64,000 nucleotides of DNA, taken from positions 1 through 64,000 of the forward strand of contig NZ_MUNW01000035.1 in the NCBI RefSeq assembly GCF_002002725.1. Direction: 5' to 3'. The notes beneath the pieces were generated by a model. That model saw nothing but the letters and a program-made list of their open reading frames with translations. It searched no databases and was not told the origin of the DNA. The stretch comes from Sinorhizobium sp. A49. Lineage in GTDB: Bacteria > Pseudomonadota > Alphaproteobacteria > Rhizobiales > Rhizobiaceae. Every line of letters starts with the position of its first letter. Position 1 is the first letter of the stretch. Below, piece by piece: positions 39,419 to 48,024 of the stretch. Made by a program: the position numbers and the translations under genes.

Positions 39419-39437
39419 GCTGACAAAAATTGGCAGC
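39419..39437 (+). promoter_or_regulatory. Candidate YafY operator upstream of the VOC gene
   Basis: GCTGACAAAAATTGGCAGC is a dyad with 7 of 9 pairs matching. It lies 41 bp before the VOC start and just after the YafY gene. Binding is inferred from position. Confidence 0.4.
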
Positions 39438-39477
39438 GGTGCACGCTAATCTGCAACTCCCGAAAAGGAGACAGATC

Positions 39478-39846
39478 ATGGCCAAGGCAAATCTCATTAT
39501 TCTCTATGTCGCCGATCCGCTGGCAAGCGTCAGCTTCTACAGCAAGCTGCTCGACAAGGAGCCGCTCGTTTCCTTCCCGACGTTCTCTTCGTTAGAACTG
39601 CAGGACGGCTTCGTGCTCGGGCTTTGGGCGCAGGACACGGTGGCGCCGGAGCCATCAAAGACCGGCAACCGCTCAGAACTGGCGTTCATGGTCAAAGACG
39701 AGGAGGCGGTACGTGCGCACTATGAAAAGTGGAAAGGTGCTGGCCTGACGATTGCGCAGGAGCTGACGAAGATGGATTTTGGACCGACCTTCGTGGCGCT
39801 TGACCCGGATGGACACCGCCTGCGCGTGTGCCTCTTTGATGACTAG
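39478..39846 (+). CDS. VOC family (glyoxalase/dioxygenase fold) protein
   Basis: A 122-residue protein from ATG 39478, with AAAAGGAG upstream. It has paired beta-alpha-beta-beta-beta units: LIILYVADPLASVSFYSKLL (about 5-24), and FVALDPDGHRLRVCLFDD at the C terminus. The family includes glyoxalase I, fosfomycin and bleomycin resistance proteins; the metal-site pattern is not decisive. The pairing with a YafY regulator suggests an inducible detoxification or binding role. Confidence 0.85.
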   Translation: MAKANLIILYVADPLASVSFYSKLLDKEPLVSFPTFSSLELQDGFVLGLWAQDTVAPEPSKTGNRSELAFMVKDEEAVRAHYEKWKGAGLTIAQELTKMDFGPTFVALDPDGHRLRVCLFDD

Positions 39847-39860
39847 ATCAAGGGTTTGCG

Positions 39861-39891
39861 CGTATCCCGCCAGCTTGGGTGGCGGGATACG
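39861..39891. terminator. Hairpin between convergent VOC and DUF1127 genes
   Basis: CGTATCCCGCC (39861-39871) and GGCGGGATACG (39881-39891) are exact 11-bp arms with a 9-nt loop. No U-run on either side, but it sits between the two stops and is likely a bidirectional terminator. Confidence 0.55.
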
Positions 39892-39905
39892 GCGAATGGT
39901 GCTGA

Positions 39906-40043
39906 TTAGCGGCCGTAAACGGCGGCCTGGATCTGCGAACGGGAAATACCGATATCGCTCAGGGCGTGGTCATCCAGCGAATTCAGTTCGCGGATCGCAC
40001 GGCGCATTTTTGCATATTCAACGATCTTCTGACGGATCTTCAT
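39906..40043 (-). CDS. DUF1127 small protein, 45 aa
   Basis: A short frame from ATG 40043 to TAA 39908-39906, with GGAG 8 nt upstream. The product MKIRQKIVEYAKMRRAIREL, continuing NSLDDHALSDIGISRSQI and ending AVYGR, matches DUF1127 (PF06568), the small Arg-rich proteins of alphaproteobacteria. In Agrobacterium and Rhodobacter they affect RNA turnover, phosphate and stress responses. Too short for usual gene-length cut-offs but clearly real. Confidence 0.93.
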   Translation of the reverse strand: MKIRQKIVEYAKMRRAIRELNSLDDHALSDIGISRSQIQAAVYGR

Positions 40044-40191
40044 TTTTAACACTCCATATGTGAACGAGCGTCAAATAGGCATTTGCACATTATTTAGGTA
40101 CCTCCGCGATTGCAGACCGGGCATGCACCAGACGCGTAACGGGTTAACGCATTGGTAAGCCTGATCTGCAGTCGCAGGGTCGCGCGTGACT

Positions 40192-41046
40192 TTAGAGCAC
40201 GCCCCGCATCGGGTGCGCCTTGTAGGTGCCGAGAATGCGGACCTTCTCGGAGAAGAAGCGCAGCTCGTCCATTGCGTGACGGACGCCGACATCATCCGGG
40301 TGGCCCTCGATATCCGCATAGAATTGCGTGGCCACGAACTTGCCGCCGAGTTGGTAGCTCTCAAGCTTCGTCATGTTGATGCCGTTGGTGGCAAAACCGC
40401 CCATCGCCTTGTAGAGGGCGGCCGGAATGTTGCGCACATTGAACACGAAGGTGGTGATGATCAGTTCATCGTCGGCGCTGCGGGCGAGCAACTGCTCTTC
40501 TCGCGACAGCACGACAAAGCGCGTCACGTTGCTTTCCGTGTCCTCGACATTCTCGGCGACGATCTCGAGGCCGTAGAGATCGGCGGCGAGCCGCGGCGCG
40601 AGCGCTGCCATCGAGCGATCGCCCTGTTCCGACACGAGCTTGGCAGCGCCTGCCGTATCGCCGGCCACCACCGGCTTCCAGCCATTGGCGCGCACGATCT
40701 TGCGGCACTGGCCGAGCGCATGAATGTGGCTGTGAACCGTGCGGATCTCGTCGCGCGTCACGCCCGGCAGCACCATCAGCTGGAAGCGGATCGGCATGAA
40801 GTATTCGCCGACGATATGAAGGCGCGATTCGGGCAGCAGGTGGTGGATGTCGGCGACGCGGCCGGCAATGGTGTTTTCGATCGGGATCATCGCCAGATCC
40901 GCCTCGCCGTTCTCCACCGCGACGAAGGCATCTTCGAACGTCTGGCAGGGAAGCGGCTCCATCGACGGAAACATGTCACGGCAGGCCATGTCGGAGTTGG
41001 CGCCGTAATCGCCCTGGAAGGAGATCCTGTTGGTCTTCGTGGTCAC
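40192..41046 (-). CDS. pheA: Prephenate dehydratase
   Basis: A 284-residue monofunctional enzyme making phenylpyruvate from prephenate for phenylalanine synthesis. The PDT domain (about 8-185) ends with the catalytic Thr-Arg-Phe (175-177, in ESNVTRFVVL). An ACT domain follows (about 195-275, NIPAALYKAMGGFATNGINM) for feedback inhibition by Phe. There is no chorismate mutase part. GTG 41046 has GAAGGAAG upstream. It follows kdsB by 13 bp. Confidence 0.95.
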   Translation of the reverse strand: MTTKTNRISFQGDYGANSDMACRDMFPSMEPLPCQTFEDAFVAVENGEADLAMIPIENTIAGRVADIHHLLPESRLHIVGEYFMPIRFQLMVLPGVTRDEIRTVHSHIHALGQCRKIVRANGWKPVVAGDTAGAAKLVSEQGDRSMAALAPRLAADLYGLEIVAENVEDTESNVTRFVVLSREEQLLARSADDELIITTFVFNVRNIPAALYKAMGGFATNGINMTKLESYQLGGKFVATQFYADIEGHPDDVGVRHAMDELRFFSEKVRILGTYKAHPMRGVL

Positions 41047-41059
41047 ACTGTCTTCCTTC

Positions 41060-41815
41060 TCAGGCTTTTTCGGAAAGGATGCGGCGGGCTTTTTCCAGCT
41101 CGACCGGCGTATCGACGCCGAGCGGCACGGTATCGACGATTTCGACGTCAATGCGCATGCCGGCCTCGAGCGCCCGGAGCTGCTCGAGCGATTCGCGCTT
41201 TTCGAGCGTCGACGGCTTCAGAGCGACGAAGTTTTCGAGCGCCTGGCGGCGGTAAGCGTAAAGGCCGATGTGGTGATAGAGCGGCCCCTCGCCGTAGGGC
41301 GCGGTGGCGCGGGTAAAATAGAGAGCGCGTAGACGCGTGGCCGACAACGGCGAACCGACGACCTTGACGATGTTGGGGCTCTTCTTCTCGTCCTCATCGG
41401 TGATCGCCACCGTCAGGGTGGCGATATCGGTCGAGCCATTGTCGACGAGCGGCTTCAGCGAGGCGCGGATGGGAGCGGGTTCGATCGTCGGCAGGTCGCC
41501 CTGGACGTTGATCACGAACTCCGCCTCGCGGTTCGGATCGGCCTTCGTCAGCGCCTCATAGATGCGATCTGATCCGGACTGGTGATCGATCCGGGTCATG
41601 ATCGCTTCGAAACCGGCGTCGCGCACGACATCGAACACGGCCTGGTCGTCGACGGCGACGACGACGCGTCCGACATCGGCCTCCGCCGCCCGCCTGGCAA
41701 CCTGGACGATCATCGGCAGGCCGCAGATATCGGCGAGCGGTTTGCCCGGCAGACGTGTGGAAGCCATGCGCGCCGGAATGAGCACGATGGCTTTGCCTGA
41801 ATTTTCGCGTTTCAT
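41060..41815 (-). CDS. kdsB: 3-deoxy-manno-octulosonate cytidylyltransferase
   Basis: A 251-residue enzyme making CMP-Kdo for lipopolysaccharide inner core. Motifs are [18 protein letters not shown] (near 13-30), [12 protein letters not shown] and [16 protein letters not shown] 41815 ([16 protein letters not shown]) with GAAGG upstream is chosen over a longer frame. It precedes pheA in a two-gene operon and diverges from the cytochrome gene. Confidence 0.96.
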   Translation of the reverse strand: MKRENSGKAIVLIPARMASTRLPGKPLADICGLPMIVQVARRAAEADVGRVVVAVDDQAVFDVVRDAGFEAIMTRIDHQSGSDRIYEALTKADPNREAEFVINVQGDLPTIEPAPIRASLKPLVDNGSTDIATLTVAITDEDEKKSPNIVKVVGSPLSATRLRALYFTRATAPYGEGPLYHHIGLYAYRRQALENFVALKPSTLEKRESLEQLRALEAGMRIDVEIVDTVPLGVDTPVELEKARRILSEKA

Positions 41816-41971
41816 GATGTAGCCTTCAAGAACCCCGCCGAAGGTGTCAAAAAGTCTCAGTTCGGGGTCCATAATCTCTGTTGCAACGCAGAGCCAAAAG
41901 ACATAGGTTCCGCGCGATTTCAAGATGGGCCGGGTTTTTGTTTACGCCGGTGGCAAAGGGAGCGTTTGCAG

Positions 41972-42652
41972 ATGAACTCATATGTGAACATGGGCGTGGG
42001 TGCCTTTCTGGGTACGGTTTTCGTTCTGATGTCCGTATCCATTGCGTCGGAAGGCATTTTCCATTCCGAGGCTCCCGAGAAGGAAGGCTTCGCGATCATC
42101 TCTTCGGAAGGCGCGACCGAAGCCGGCGGCGCCGAGGAAGTGGCTGAAGTCGATATCAAGCCCTTGCTCCTCAAGGCAGACGTTGCAGCCGGCGAAACCG
42201 CGTTCAAGAAATGCGCAAGCTGTCACACCGTGGATAAGGGAGGGGCCAACAAGGTCGGCCCCAACCTGTGGGGTCTCGTCAACCGCCCGATCGCCTCGCA
42301 TGAGGGCTTCAGCTACTCGGCTGGCATGAAGACCTTCGCCGAAGGCGGCAAGGTCGTTTGGGACTACGACCACCTCAGCTTCTTCATCGAAGCACCGAAG
42401 AAGCACGTTCCGGGCACCGCCATGGGCTTTGCCGGCGTCAAGAAGCCTGACGAACGCGCCAACCTGATCGCCTACCTGCGCGAACATGCCGACGCTCCGG
42501 CCGCTCTCCCGGATGCAGCCGCCTCTGCGGAAGCCGCTCCCGCTGCCGCCACCGAAGGTGCCGCCGAAAAGCCGGCCGAAGCGCCCGCAGCGGAAGCCAA
42601 GCCGGCCGAAGGCCACGCTGCTCCGGAAGGCCAGCCCGCACCGGCTCAATAA
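41972..42652 (+). CDS. Membrane-anchored class I cytochrome c (CycM-like)
   Basis: A 226-residue protein. The N-terminal uncleaved anchor is at about 8-26. The heme site CASCH is at 81-85 and the axial Met151 in GTAMGFAG. The fold residues [11 protein letters not shown] match c552/CycM-type cytochromes, which pass electrons from the bc1 complex to terminal oxidases in rhizobia. A tail of about 55 residues rich in Ala, Pro, Glu and Lys follows the domain. ATG 41972 is chosen (GGGAG about 9 nt upstream). Confidence 0.92.
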   Translation: MNSYVNMGVGAFLGTVFVLMSVSIASEGIFHSEAPEKEGFAIISSEGATEAGGAEEVAEVDIKPLLLKADVAAGETAFKKCASCHTVDKGGANKVGPNLWGLVNRPIASHEGFSYSAGMKTFAEGGKVVWDYDHLSFFIEAPKKHVPGTAMGFAGVKKPDERANLIAYLREHADAPAALPDAAASAEAAPAAATEGAAEKPAEAPAAEAKPAEGHAAPEGQPAPAQ

Positions 42653-42682
42653 GCCAGAGCGTGCAATCGAACTGATTTCGAG

Positions 42683-42709
42683 AAGCCCGGCCATCGCGCC
42701 GGGCTTTTT
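42683..42709 (+). terminator. Intrinsic terminator of the cytochrome c gene
   Basis: AAGCCCGGC pairs with GCCGGGCTT around a 6-nt loop and ends in TTTTT, 31 bp after the stop. Confidence 0.9.
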
Positions 42710-42750
42710 GCTGTCTTCGGCCAGTCCGATCCGGCTTATCTCACCCCAAT

Positions 42751-43695
42751 CTACATCAGGATGTAAGCCCAGACCGAAACGCTGACGACCCCAAGCGCGG
42801 TCGTCAAGGTGATGGTCGAGGACGCCAGCGCATGGCCGACGTTGAAGTGATTGGCGATCAGCCAGGCGTTGACGCCGGTCGGCACCGCGGAGGTCAAGAC
42901 AAGGGCTGTCGTCCAGTTGTCGTTGAGGCCAAGCAGGTGGCAGGCGGCAAAGACGACAGCCGGGAAAACAACAAGCTTCAACAGGCTCGTCACCGACGCC
43001 AGACCGAGATTGCCGACCAGGCCATATTTATCGAGCGCCATGCCGATCGAGACGAGTGCTGCCGGTGCTGCGACGGCGGCAAGCTGATCGACGACACTCT
43101 TGACCGGTCCGCCCAGCGGCTGGCCGACAAGGTGCACGGCGGCGCCGCAGGCAAGGCCGATGACCAGCGGGTTGCGCACCAGGTTGCGGGCAACACCACC
43201 CAAAAGCTTCAGCGGGCTTTGCCCCGGCTTGCCGCTGACCTTGCGCTCGGCGCGCTCCATCAGCACCGTGCCGGCGATCATCATCACCGGCAGATGAACG
43301 GAGAGCAGGATGGAGAGCGCCACGATCCCCTCCTCGCCGACGATGCGCGACACCAGCGGCAGGCCGATGAAGACGGTGTTGGCGAAGGCCGAGGAAACAC
43401 CGGCGAGCACCCCCATGCGCGCATCGCGGCCAAAGACGAGCGTCGCTGCGAGATGGCCGATGGTCCAGGTGACGGCGACGCCGGAGAAATAGGCGACCCA
43501 GAGTGGCCAGGGCGAGCCGTCCTTAAAATCCGCCTCGGCGATCGTTCGAAACAGGAGAACCGGCACCGCGACACGGAAAACAAAATCGCCGAGCGCATCG
43601 CCGACGGTCGGTTTCAAATAGCCGAACCTGACGATCAGCCAACCGGTAAGGATCAGGATGAAGACGGGCAGGACATTCAGGAAAATATCGGACAT
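42751..43695 (-). CDS. AEC family transporter (auxin efflux carrier type)
   Basis: A 314-residue membrane protein with about ten hydrophobic segments in two repeats, the N-terminal FILILTGWLIVRFGYL and the central break. Conserved SSAFANTVFIGLPLV and the C-terminal TSAVPTGVNAWLIANHF mark the AEC/MdcF group. Bacterial members carry malonate, malate or other organic anions; the substrate is unassigned. It is convergent with the cytochrome gene and divergent from the BON gene. Confidence 0.9.
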   Translation of the reverse strand: MSDIFLNVLPVFILILTGWLIVRFGYLKPTVGDALGDFVFRVAVPVLLFRTIAEADFKDGSPWPLWVAYFSGVAVTWTIGHLAATLVFGRDARMGVLAGVSSAFANTVFIGLPLVSRIVGEEGIVALSILLSVHLPVMMIAGTVLMERAERKVSGKPGQSPLKLLGGVARNLVRNPLVIGLACGAAVHLVGQPLGGPVKSVVDQLAAVAAPAALVSIGMALDKYGLVGNLGLASVTSLLKLVVFPAVVFAACHLLGLNDNWTTALVLTSAVPTGVNAWLIANHFNVGHALASSTITLTTALGVVSVSVWAYILM

Positions 43696-43855
43696 GCGTC
43701 AGCCTTGGGAACGGTCCGTTAGAGATAGACCCGTTCCGGCGACCGCCGCAAGGTTGCAATACTGTTTGCCCCCTGGCGTGGTTGGCAATCAAGGGCAGAA
43801 AGACCGGAACATTCCCATGTTCAGGGCGTTCCCAAACAGCACCGGGATAACGCCA

Positions 43856-44128
43856 ATGTCGACTGAGAAGCCTATCTACTCCCATCAGGACGACAATCCT
43901 CATCTGAAAGATGACGATCTGGCAGGCAAGGTCCTGCGCTTCATCCGCTATGCCACCTTCATCGACACCACCGATATGGCGGTAATGGCACTGGGTGAAA
44001 TGATCGTGCTGTCAGGTCAGGTTCGCAGCGAGGCCGACGTGGCCTGCGCCGGCGATGCGGCGAGATCGGTGATCGGTGTCACGACCGTCGAGAACCGCCT
44101 GACGGTCACGCCGGAACAACACCTATAA
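43856..44128 (+). CDS. Small BON-domain-like protein
   Basis: A 90-residue protein from ATG 43856; a longer start at 43817 is possible. The last 65 residues (DDLAGKVLRFIRYATFIDTT, then MIVLSGQVRSEADVACAGDA and GVTTVENRLTV) follow the alpha-beta-alpha-beta-beta pattern of BON domains, which usually bind lipid surfaces. There is no signal peptide, so it may be cytoplasmic, unlike OsmY. Confidence 0.75.
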   Translation: MSTEKPIYSHQDDNPHLKDDDLAGKVLRFIRYATFIDTTDMAVMALGEMIVLSGQVRSEADVACAGDAARSVIGVTTVENRLTVTPEQHL

Positions 44129-44390
44129 CGCCAGCGTGCGGGCAACACATCAGCAGAGCATCGCGATTTCAGGTGGTTTCACTCAGCGTGGATAACATAC
44201 TTTGGAATCAAAGTTCTGGAGCGTGCCTGGTGCATTCTTCTGAACGCAAGGCCCTGTCGTGATCATAGTCCCGAGACAGCAAGCGGTTGTCGTTTGCTGC
44301 CTTGGCTGGTAAACGGGTCTCGCGCCAACCGACGTGCGCAGGATTTCTTTGGAGACCGGAATGGGGACCACCGAGTCAGCAACCAGGTAA

Positions 44391-44422
44391 GCCGCAACAA
44401 CCTTTCCAATCGTTGTTGCGGC
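44391..44422 (+). promoter_or_regulatory. Stem-loop upstream of the FloR-like gene
   Basis: GCCGCAACAAC (44391-44401) and GTTGTTGCGGC (44412-44422) are exact 11-bp arms with a 10-nt loop, in a 372-bp gene-free leader before the exporter. Phenicol exporters of the cmlA type are induced by leader attenuation, so this could be a relic of such control. There is no U-run. Confidence 0.45.
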
Positions 44423-44500
44423 GTCTGTCCGGTCATTTCACGCTACCGATAAGATGGCAGAGCGCCGCCGAATGTCATTCATTTGAGCGGATGTTCCATC

Positions 44501-45704
44501 GTGCCCAATCATAAATCACCAACCTGGACCTATTCGGTGCCGGCAGCGTTGCTGCTGATGGCACCCTTCGACATCCTCGCCTCGCTGGCGATGGATATCT
44601 ACCTTCCGGTCGTGCCGGCCATGCCCGGTATTCTCGGCACCACCCCGGCAATCATCCAACTGAGCCTGAGCCTCTATATGATCGTTCTCGGCGTCGGGCA
44701 GATCGTCTTCGGACCCATTTCCGATCGCATCGGTCGGCGTCCCGTCCTCATCGGCGGGGCGCTCGCCTTTGCGGCCGCGTCATTGCTGATCGCCGCGACA
44801 CCGTCGGCCCCGACCTTCCTTGCCCTGCGCGTGCTGCAGGCGATCGGCGCATCGGCAGCGCTTGTCGCCACCTTTGCGACGGTTCGCGACGTCTATGCGG
44901 AGCGGCCCGAAGGCGTGACCATCTACGGGCTCTTCAGCGCGATGCTCGCCTTCGTCCCGGCCCTAAGGCCGATCGCCGGCGCACTTCTGGCCGATTACTT
45001 CGGCTGGCAGGCGATCTTCCTGACACTCAGGTGTGCTGGCAATCGCCGCCACGGCAAACGCCCTGCCGCGATGGCGGGAAACGCGACCCGTCGGCGCCGA
45101 GGAACGGAGGCGGGCTTTCGCCCCGATCCTTAAGGATGGAGCGTTCTGGACCTACACGCTCGGCTTCAGCGCCGCGATGGGCTCGTTCTTCGTGTTCTTC
45201 TCGACCGCACCACGGGTGCTGATCGACCGGGCGGGTTACTCCGAGCTCGGCTTCAGCCTGGTCTTTGCAACGGCAGCGGTGGTGATGATCGTCACCACCC
45301 GTTTCGCCAAACGCTTCGTCGCGCTTTGGGGCATCGCCGGCAGTCTTGCCCGCGGGATGGGGCTACTTCTCCTCGGCGCGATGCTGCTTGTCGCCGGGGA
45401 AAGCGTGTCCCCACCGTCGTTCTGGACCTTCGTTCTGCCGATGTGGGTCATTGCCGTCGGCATCGTCTTCACCGGCTCGGTCACCGCCAATGGAGCGCTG
45501 CAAGCCTTCGGCCACGTGGCGGGTACCGCCGTCGCGCTCTACTTTTGCATCCAAAGCCTGATCGTCGGGGTGCTCGGCACTGTGGCCGTGGTGCTGCTCG
45601 GAGGCGATACCGCCTTTCCATTAGCCGGCTATTCGTCGATCATGGCGATCGGCACGCTGATCGCTCTCGGTCGTTTGACACGGCAACGAGCGGCGGAAGC
45701 CTGA
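44501..45704 (+). pseudogene. FloR/CmlA-like drug exporter (MFS), frameshifted
   Basis: Frame 1 (from GTG 44501, or TTG 44483) reads YSVPAALLLMAPFDILASL and continues MDIYLPVVPAMPGIL to GWQAIFLTL near 45027. Frame 2 then reads VLAIAATANALPRWRETRPV to the stop at 45702-45704. Removing one A in CTCAGGTGTG near 45030 restores one protein of about 400 residues. Both halves follow recalled FloR closely (MDIYLPVVPAMPGI, SDRIGRRP, FFVFFSTAPRVLI, MIVTTRFAK, FVLPMWV). The GP of motif C, ALGPIAGAL in FloR, is ALRPIAGAL here, an added sign of decay. Either an inactive gene or an assembly error. Confidence 0.8.
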
Positions 45705-45716
45705 TCCCTTGAAACC

Positions 45717-45755
45717 GCCACAGGGCGTTCCGGCCATGTCGCAACGCCCTGCGGC
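45717..45755 (+). terminator. Hairpin after the FloR-like gene
   Basis: CAGGGCGTT (45721-45729) pairs with AACGCCCTG (45743-45751), extended by GCC/GGC after one mismatch. No U-run. It probably ends the exporter transcript. Confidence 0.45.
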
Positions 45756-45831
45756 ACTCCCTCCTCCGTCCGCACCCAATGACGTAAAAAGGGCACCAGT
45801 CAGAGACAAGCACATCGGCCAAGAAAGCCTC

Positions 45832-45862
45832 TTGACCTTGCCCCTGGGGCGAGCCCCACAGT
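45832..45862 (+). promoter_or_regulatory. MerR-type promoter/operator
   Basis: TTGACC (-35) overlaps the dyad CTTGCCCCTGGGGCGAG (45837-45853), which fills a 19-bp spacer before CACAGT (-10). Long spacers with a GC-rich dyad are the hallmark of MerR-controlled promoters. The start codon follows within 8 bp. Confidence 0.6.
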
Positions 45863-45869
45863 CGGATCC

Positions 45870-46673
45870 ATGAGCGATTCTTATCTTCTTGCCGGCCGCT
45901 TCGGTGCGGCCACGCGACTATCTCCGAAGGCGCTGCGGCTCTATGCCGAGCAGGGCATTCTCGTGCCCGCCTATACCGATCCGGCGACCGGCTACCGCTA
46001 CTACGCGCCGGAGCAGAAAGCCCGGGCACGGTTGATTGCGCGCCTGCGCAGACTTGGCCTTCCGGTCGCGCGCGTCGCCCAATTGATCGAGCTCGATGCG
46101 GATAACCGCCTGGTCGAATTGCGGTCCTGGCTCGAAGCCCAGGGCGAGCGACTGGTTGAACAGACCGAGCTTGTCGATACGATCGCACGCCAGAGCGACG
46201 GCCGAGACGCCGGCTTGACCTCGAGAATTGCCGTGCGCGAGGTCAGGGCCTGCAAGCTGATCTTCTGTCAGCGACAACTCACTATCGACGCGCTCGATGG
46301 GTTCATGGCAAGCGCCGAGGCGAATATTCGTGGCTACCTTCGCGACTGCGGGGTCGCCGACGGCGGTGCCATGACCGTGCATTTCCACGAGACCGTCAGC
46401 CGCGACAGCGACGGGCTGGTGGAGGTGGCGATTGCCTATGAAGGCAGTATCGAGCCTGCCGAAGACCTGTGCATCCGCTTTCAGGCGAAACGGCGCGAGG
46501 CCTTTCTGCCGGTACCGGCCGCTTGCGAGAACTTCCCGCCGATCTTGCGCGTCTACGACGCCGTCGAGAGCTGGCTCGACGCGCGAAGCGACGTCCATTG
46601 CATCGGCAGCCCCTACGAAATTCACCCCGGAAGCCACGGCGCAACCTTCGATGTCGCCTACCCCATCACCTGA
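45870..46673 (+). CDS. MerR family regulator with GyrI-like effector domain
   Basis: A 267-residue activator. The winged HTH (about 8-70) has RLSPKALRLYAEQGIL and GYRYYAPEQ, then a dimerisation helix. The C-terminal half (about 115-265) resembles a GyrI/BmrR-type small-molecule binding domain (DGLVEVAIAYEG, then the final YEIHPGSHGATFDVAYPI). It ends 30 bp before the C39-like gene, so the two form an operon, presumably autoregulated from the MerR-type promoter just upstream. Confidence 0.88.
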   Translation: MSDSYLLAGRFGAATRLSPKALRLYAEQGILVPAYTDPATGYRYYAPEQKARARLIARLRRLGLPVARVAQLIELDADNRLVELRSWLEAQGERLVEQTELVDTIARQSDGRDAGLTSRIAVREVRACKLIFCQRQLTIDALDGFMASAEANIRGYLRDCGVADGGAMTVHFHETVSRDSDGLVEVAIAYEGSIEPAEDLCIRFQAKRREAFLPVPAACENFPPILRVYDAVESWLDARSDVHCIGSPYEIHPGSHGATFDVAYPIT

Positions 46674-46703
46674 TTTCACAGACGATAAACAGGACAGCCG
46701 ATC

Positions 46704-47633
46704 ATGATGCATTTCGCCTATACGGGCTCCGGTCCCTATTGTTACGCCAACTCGTTTGCAATGATGTTCGGCGCACATGCGCCCTCCACCGCGGTGATCG
46801 AATTCGCCACCGGCAGCCCGTTCGGCATGCAACTCATCGGCGGCACTCTGCCGTTCTTCGACCCCTACGGCTGGGATCCGGAAGCCGGATTCGACGGTGC
46901 GCTTGCGGCCCTCGGCTGGACATCGACACTCAGCAAGGGTGGCGACGCGGATGACGCGCTTTCCCGCCTGCGCGCGGCCCTCAAGGATGGGCCGGTCTGG
47001 ATCGGCCCGGTCGAGATGGGGCATCTGCGCCACCAGCCGGGAATGAGCGGGCCGATCGATGCCGACCACTACGTCGTGGTCATCGAGATGGACGAGGACA
47101 GCGTGCTCATGCATGACCCGCAAGGCTACCCCTATGCGCGCCTGCCGCTTGCCAATTTCATGGCCGCCTGGCGCGCGGACACGTTGAGCTACGGTGATGC
47201 CTACACGATGCGGACCGATTTTGTCCGTGTCGCCGAGATGTCGGAGATCGAAACCATACAGGCGTCGGTCCCAGCCGCCATCCATTGGTTGTCGATGGAA
47301 ACGGAGCGGCCCGTTCCCGCGAGAACCCTTGGCAATGCGGAAGCCGCCGAAACGCTCGCCGCCCGCATCGAGACCGCTTGCGACAAGGGACTGAGGGCGC
47401 ACATGATCCACTTCGCCGTCCGCGTCGGCGCGCGCCGCGCAGCCGACGCCGCCGCCTGCCTTGCACGGGCTGGTTACCACCAGGCCGCACGCATCGCCGA
47501 CGACCAGGCCCGGCTCATCGGCGCGCTGCAGCATCCACTGGTGGCGCGAAAGGACGCCGATGCGGCCGCCAGCTTGCGAGCCCTGGCCCCGACCTATGAC
47601 CGGCTGAAGGTGGCGCTGGAGCACGGCGGCTAG
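46704..47633 (+). CDS. C39/BtrH-like papain-fold protein
   Basis: A 309-residue protein with no signal peptide. A candidate Cys-His-Asp triad can be read: Cys13 in GPYCYANSFAMMFG, His122 in DADHYVVVIEMD and Asp138 in MHDPQGYPYARLP. The DHYVVV...DPQG pattern is that of C39-type peptidases, and the GPYCYANS start resembles the BtrH N-terminal acyltransferase family. Residues about 205-309 form a helical tail rich in Ala and Arg. It follows a MerR regulator in one operon, so it may act on an inducing compound; the reaction is unknown. Its TAG stop lies in the intergenic repeat. Confidence 0.7.
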   Translation: MMHFAYTGSGPYCYANSFAMMFGAHAPSTAVIEFATGSPFGMQLIGGTLPFFDPYGWDPEAGFDGALAALGWTSTLSKGGDADDALSRLRAALKDGPVWIGPVEMGHLRHQPGMSGPIDADHYVVVIEMDEDSVLMHDPQGYPYARLPLANFMAAWRADTLSYGDAYTMRTDFVRVAEMSEIETIQASVPAAIHWLSMETERPVPARTLGNAEAAETLAARIETACDKGLRAHMIHFAVRVGARRAADAAACLARAGYHQAARIADDQARLIGALQHPLVARKDADAAASLRALAPTYDRLKVALEHGG

Positions 47634-47705
47634 AGCATTTCCAGGAAAAGTGCGAAGCGATTTTCCGTCAGGAAATGCGTAAAAACAAGCTGTTAGAGCA
47701 TTTCT
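47631..47705. repeat. Rhizobial intergenic palindromic repeat, copy 2
   Basis: TAGAGCATTTCC start. Outer arms are GCATTTCC (47635-47642) and GGAAATGC (47671-47678), inner stem GGAAAA/TTTTCC around a GTGCGAAGCG loop, tail GCGTAAAAACAAG. A second TAGAGCATTT starts at 47695 and further degenerate pieces (GGCATTTCC near 47735) follow. Up to 48024 no gene is seen. Confidence 0.8.
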
Positions 47706-48024
47706 GCGGCCATGTCTAAACCGGTAACGCTCTAAGGCATTTCCAAGAATGTGCCGAGCGGATTTCCGGCCGGATGCGCCCCGAGACAACGGCGCTGGGT
47801 GTCTTCGCCTCTCGACCGAGAGCGGTCCCCGGGGGCGAGGACGACATCGAGTCCCCCTGAGAAGGCTGGTTCTGCATAGGCGCTATCGGAGGCGCTGCAG
47901 GATATCGGCGGCGTCGACGGTAGCGAACCGCACGAATGATATCAGGCTTCTGCGACACGTCGGATCGGGTGCACCTGCGGGCGGGTTTCGCCCAGGCAGG
48001 GCCAACTGCACGAGCGAGCCAGCA

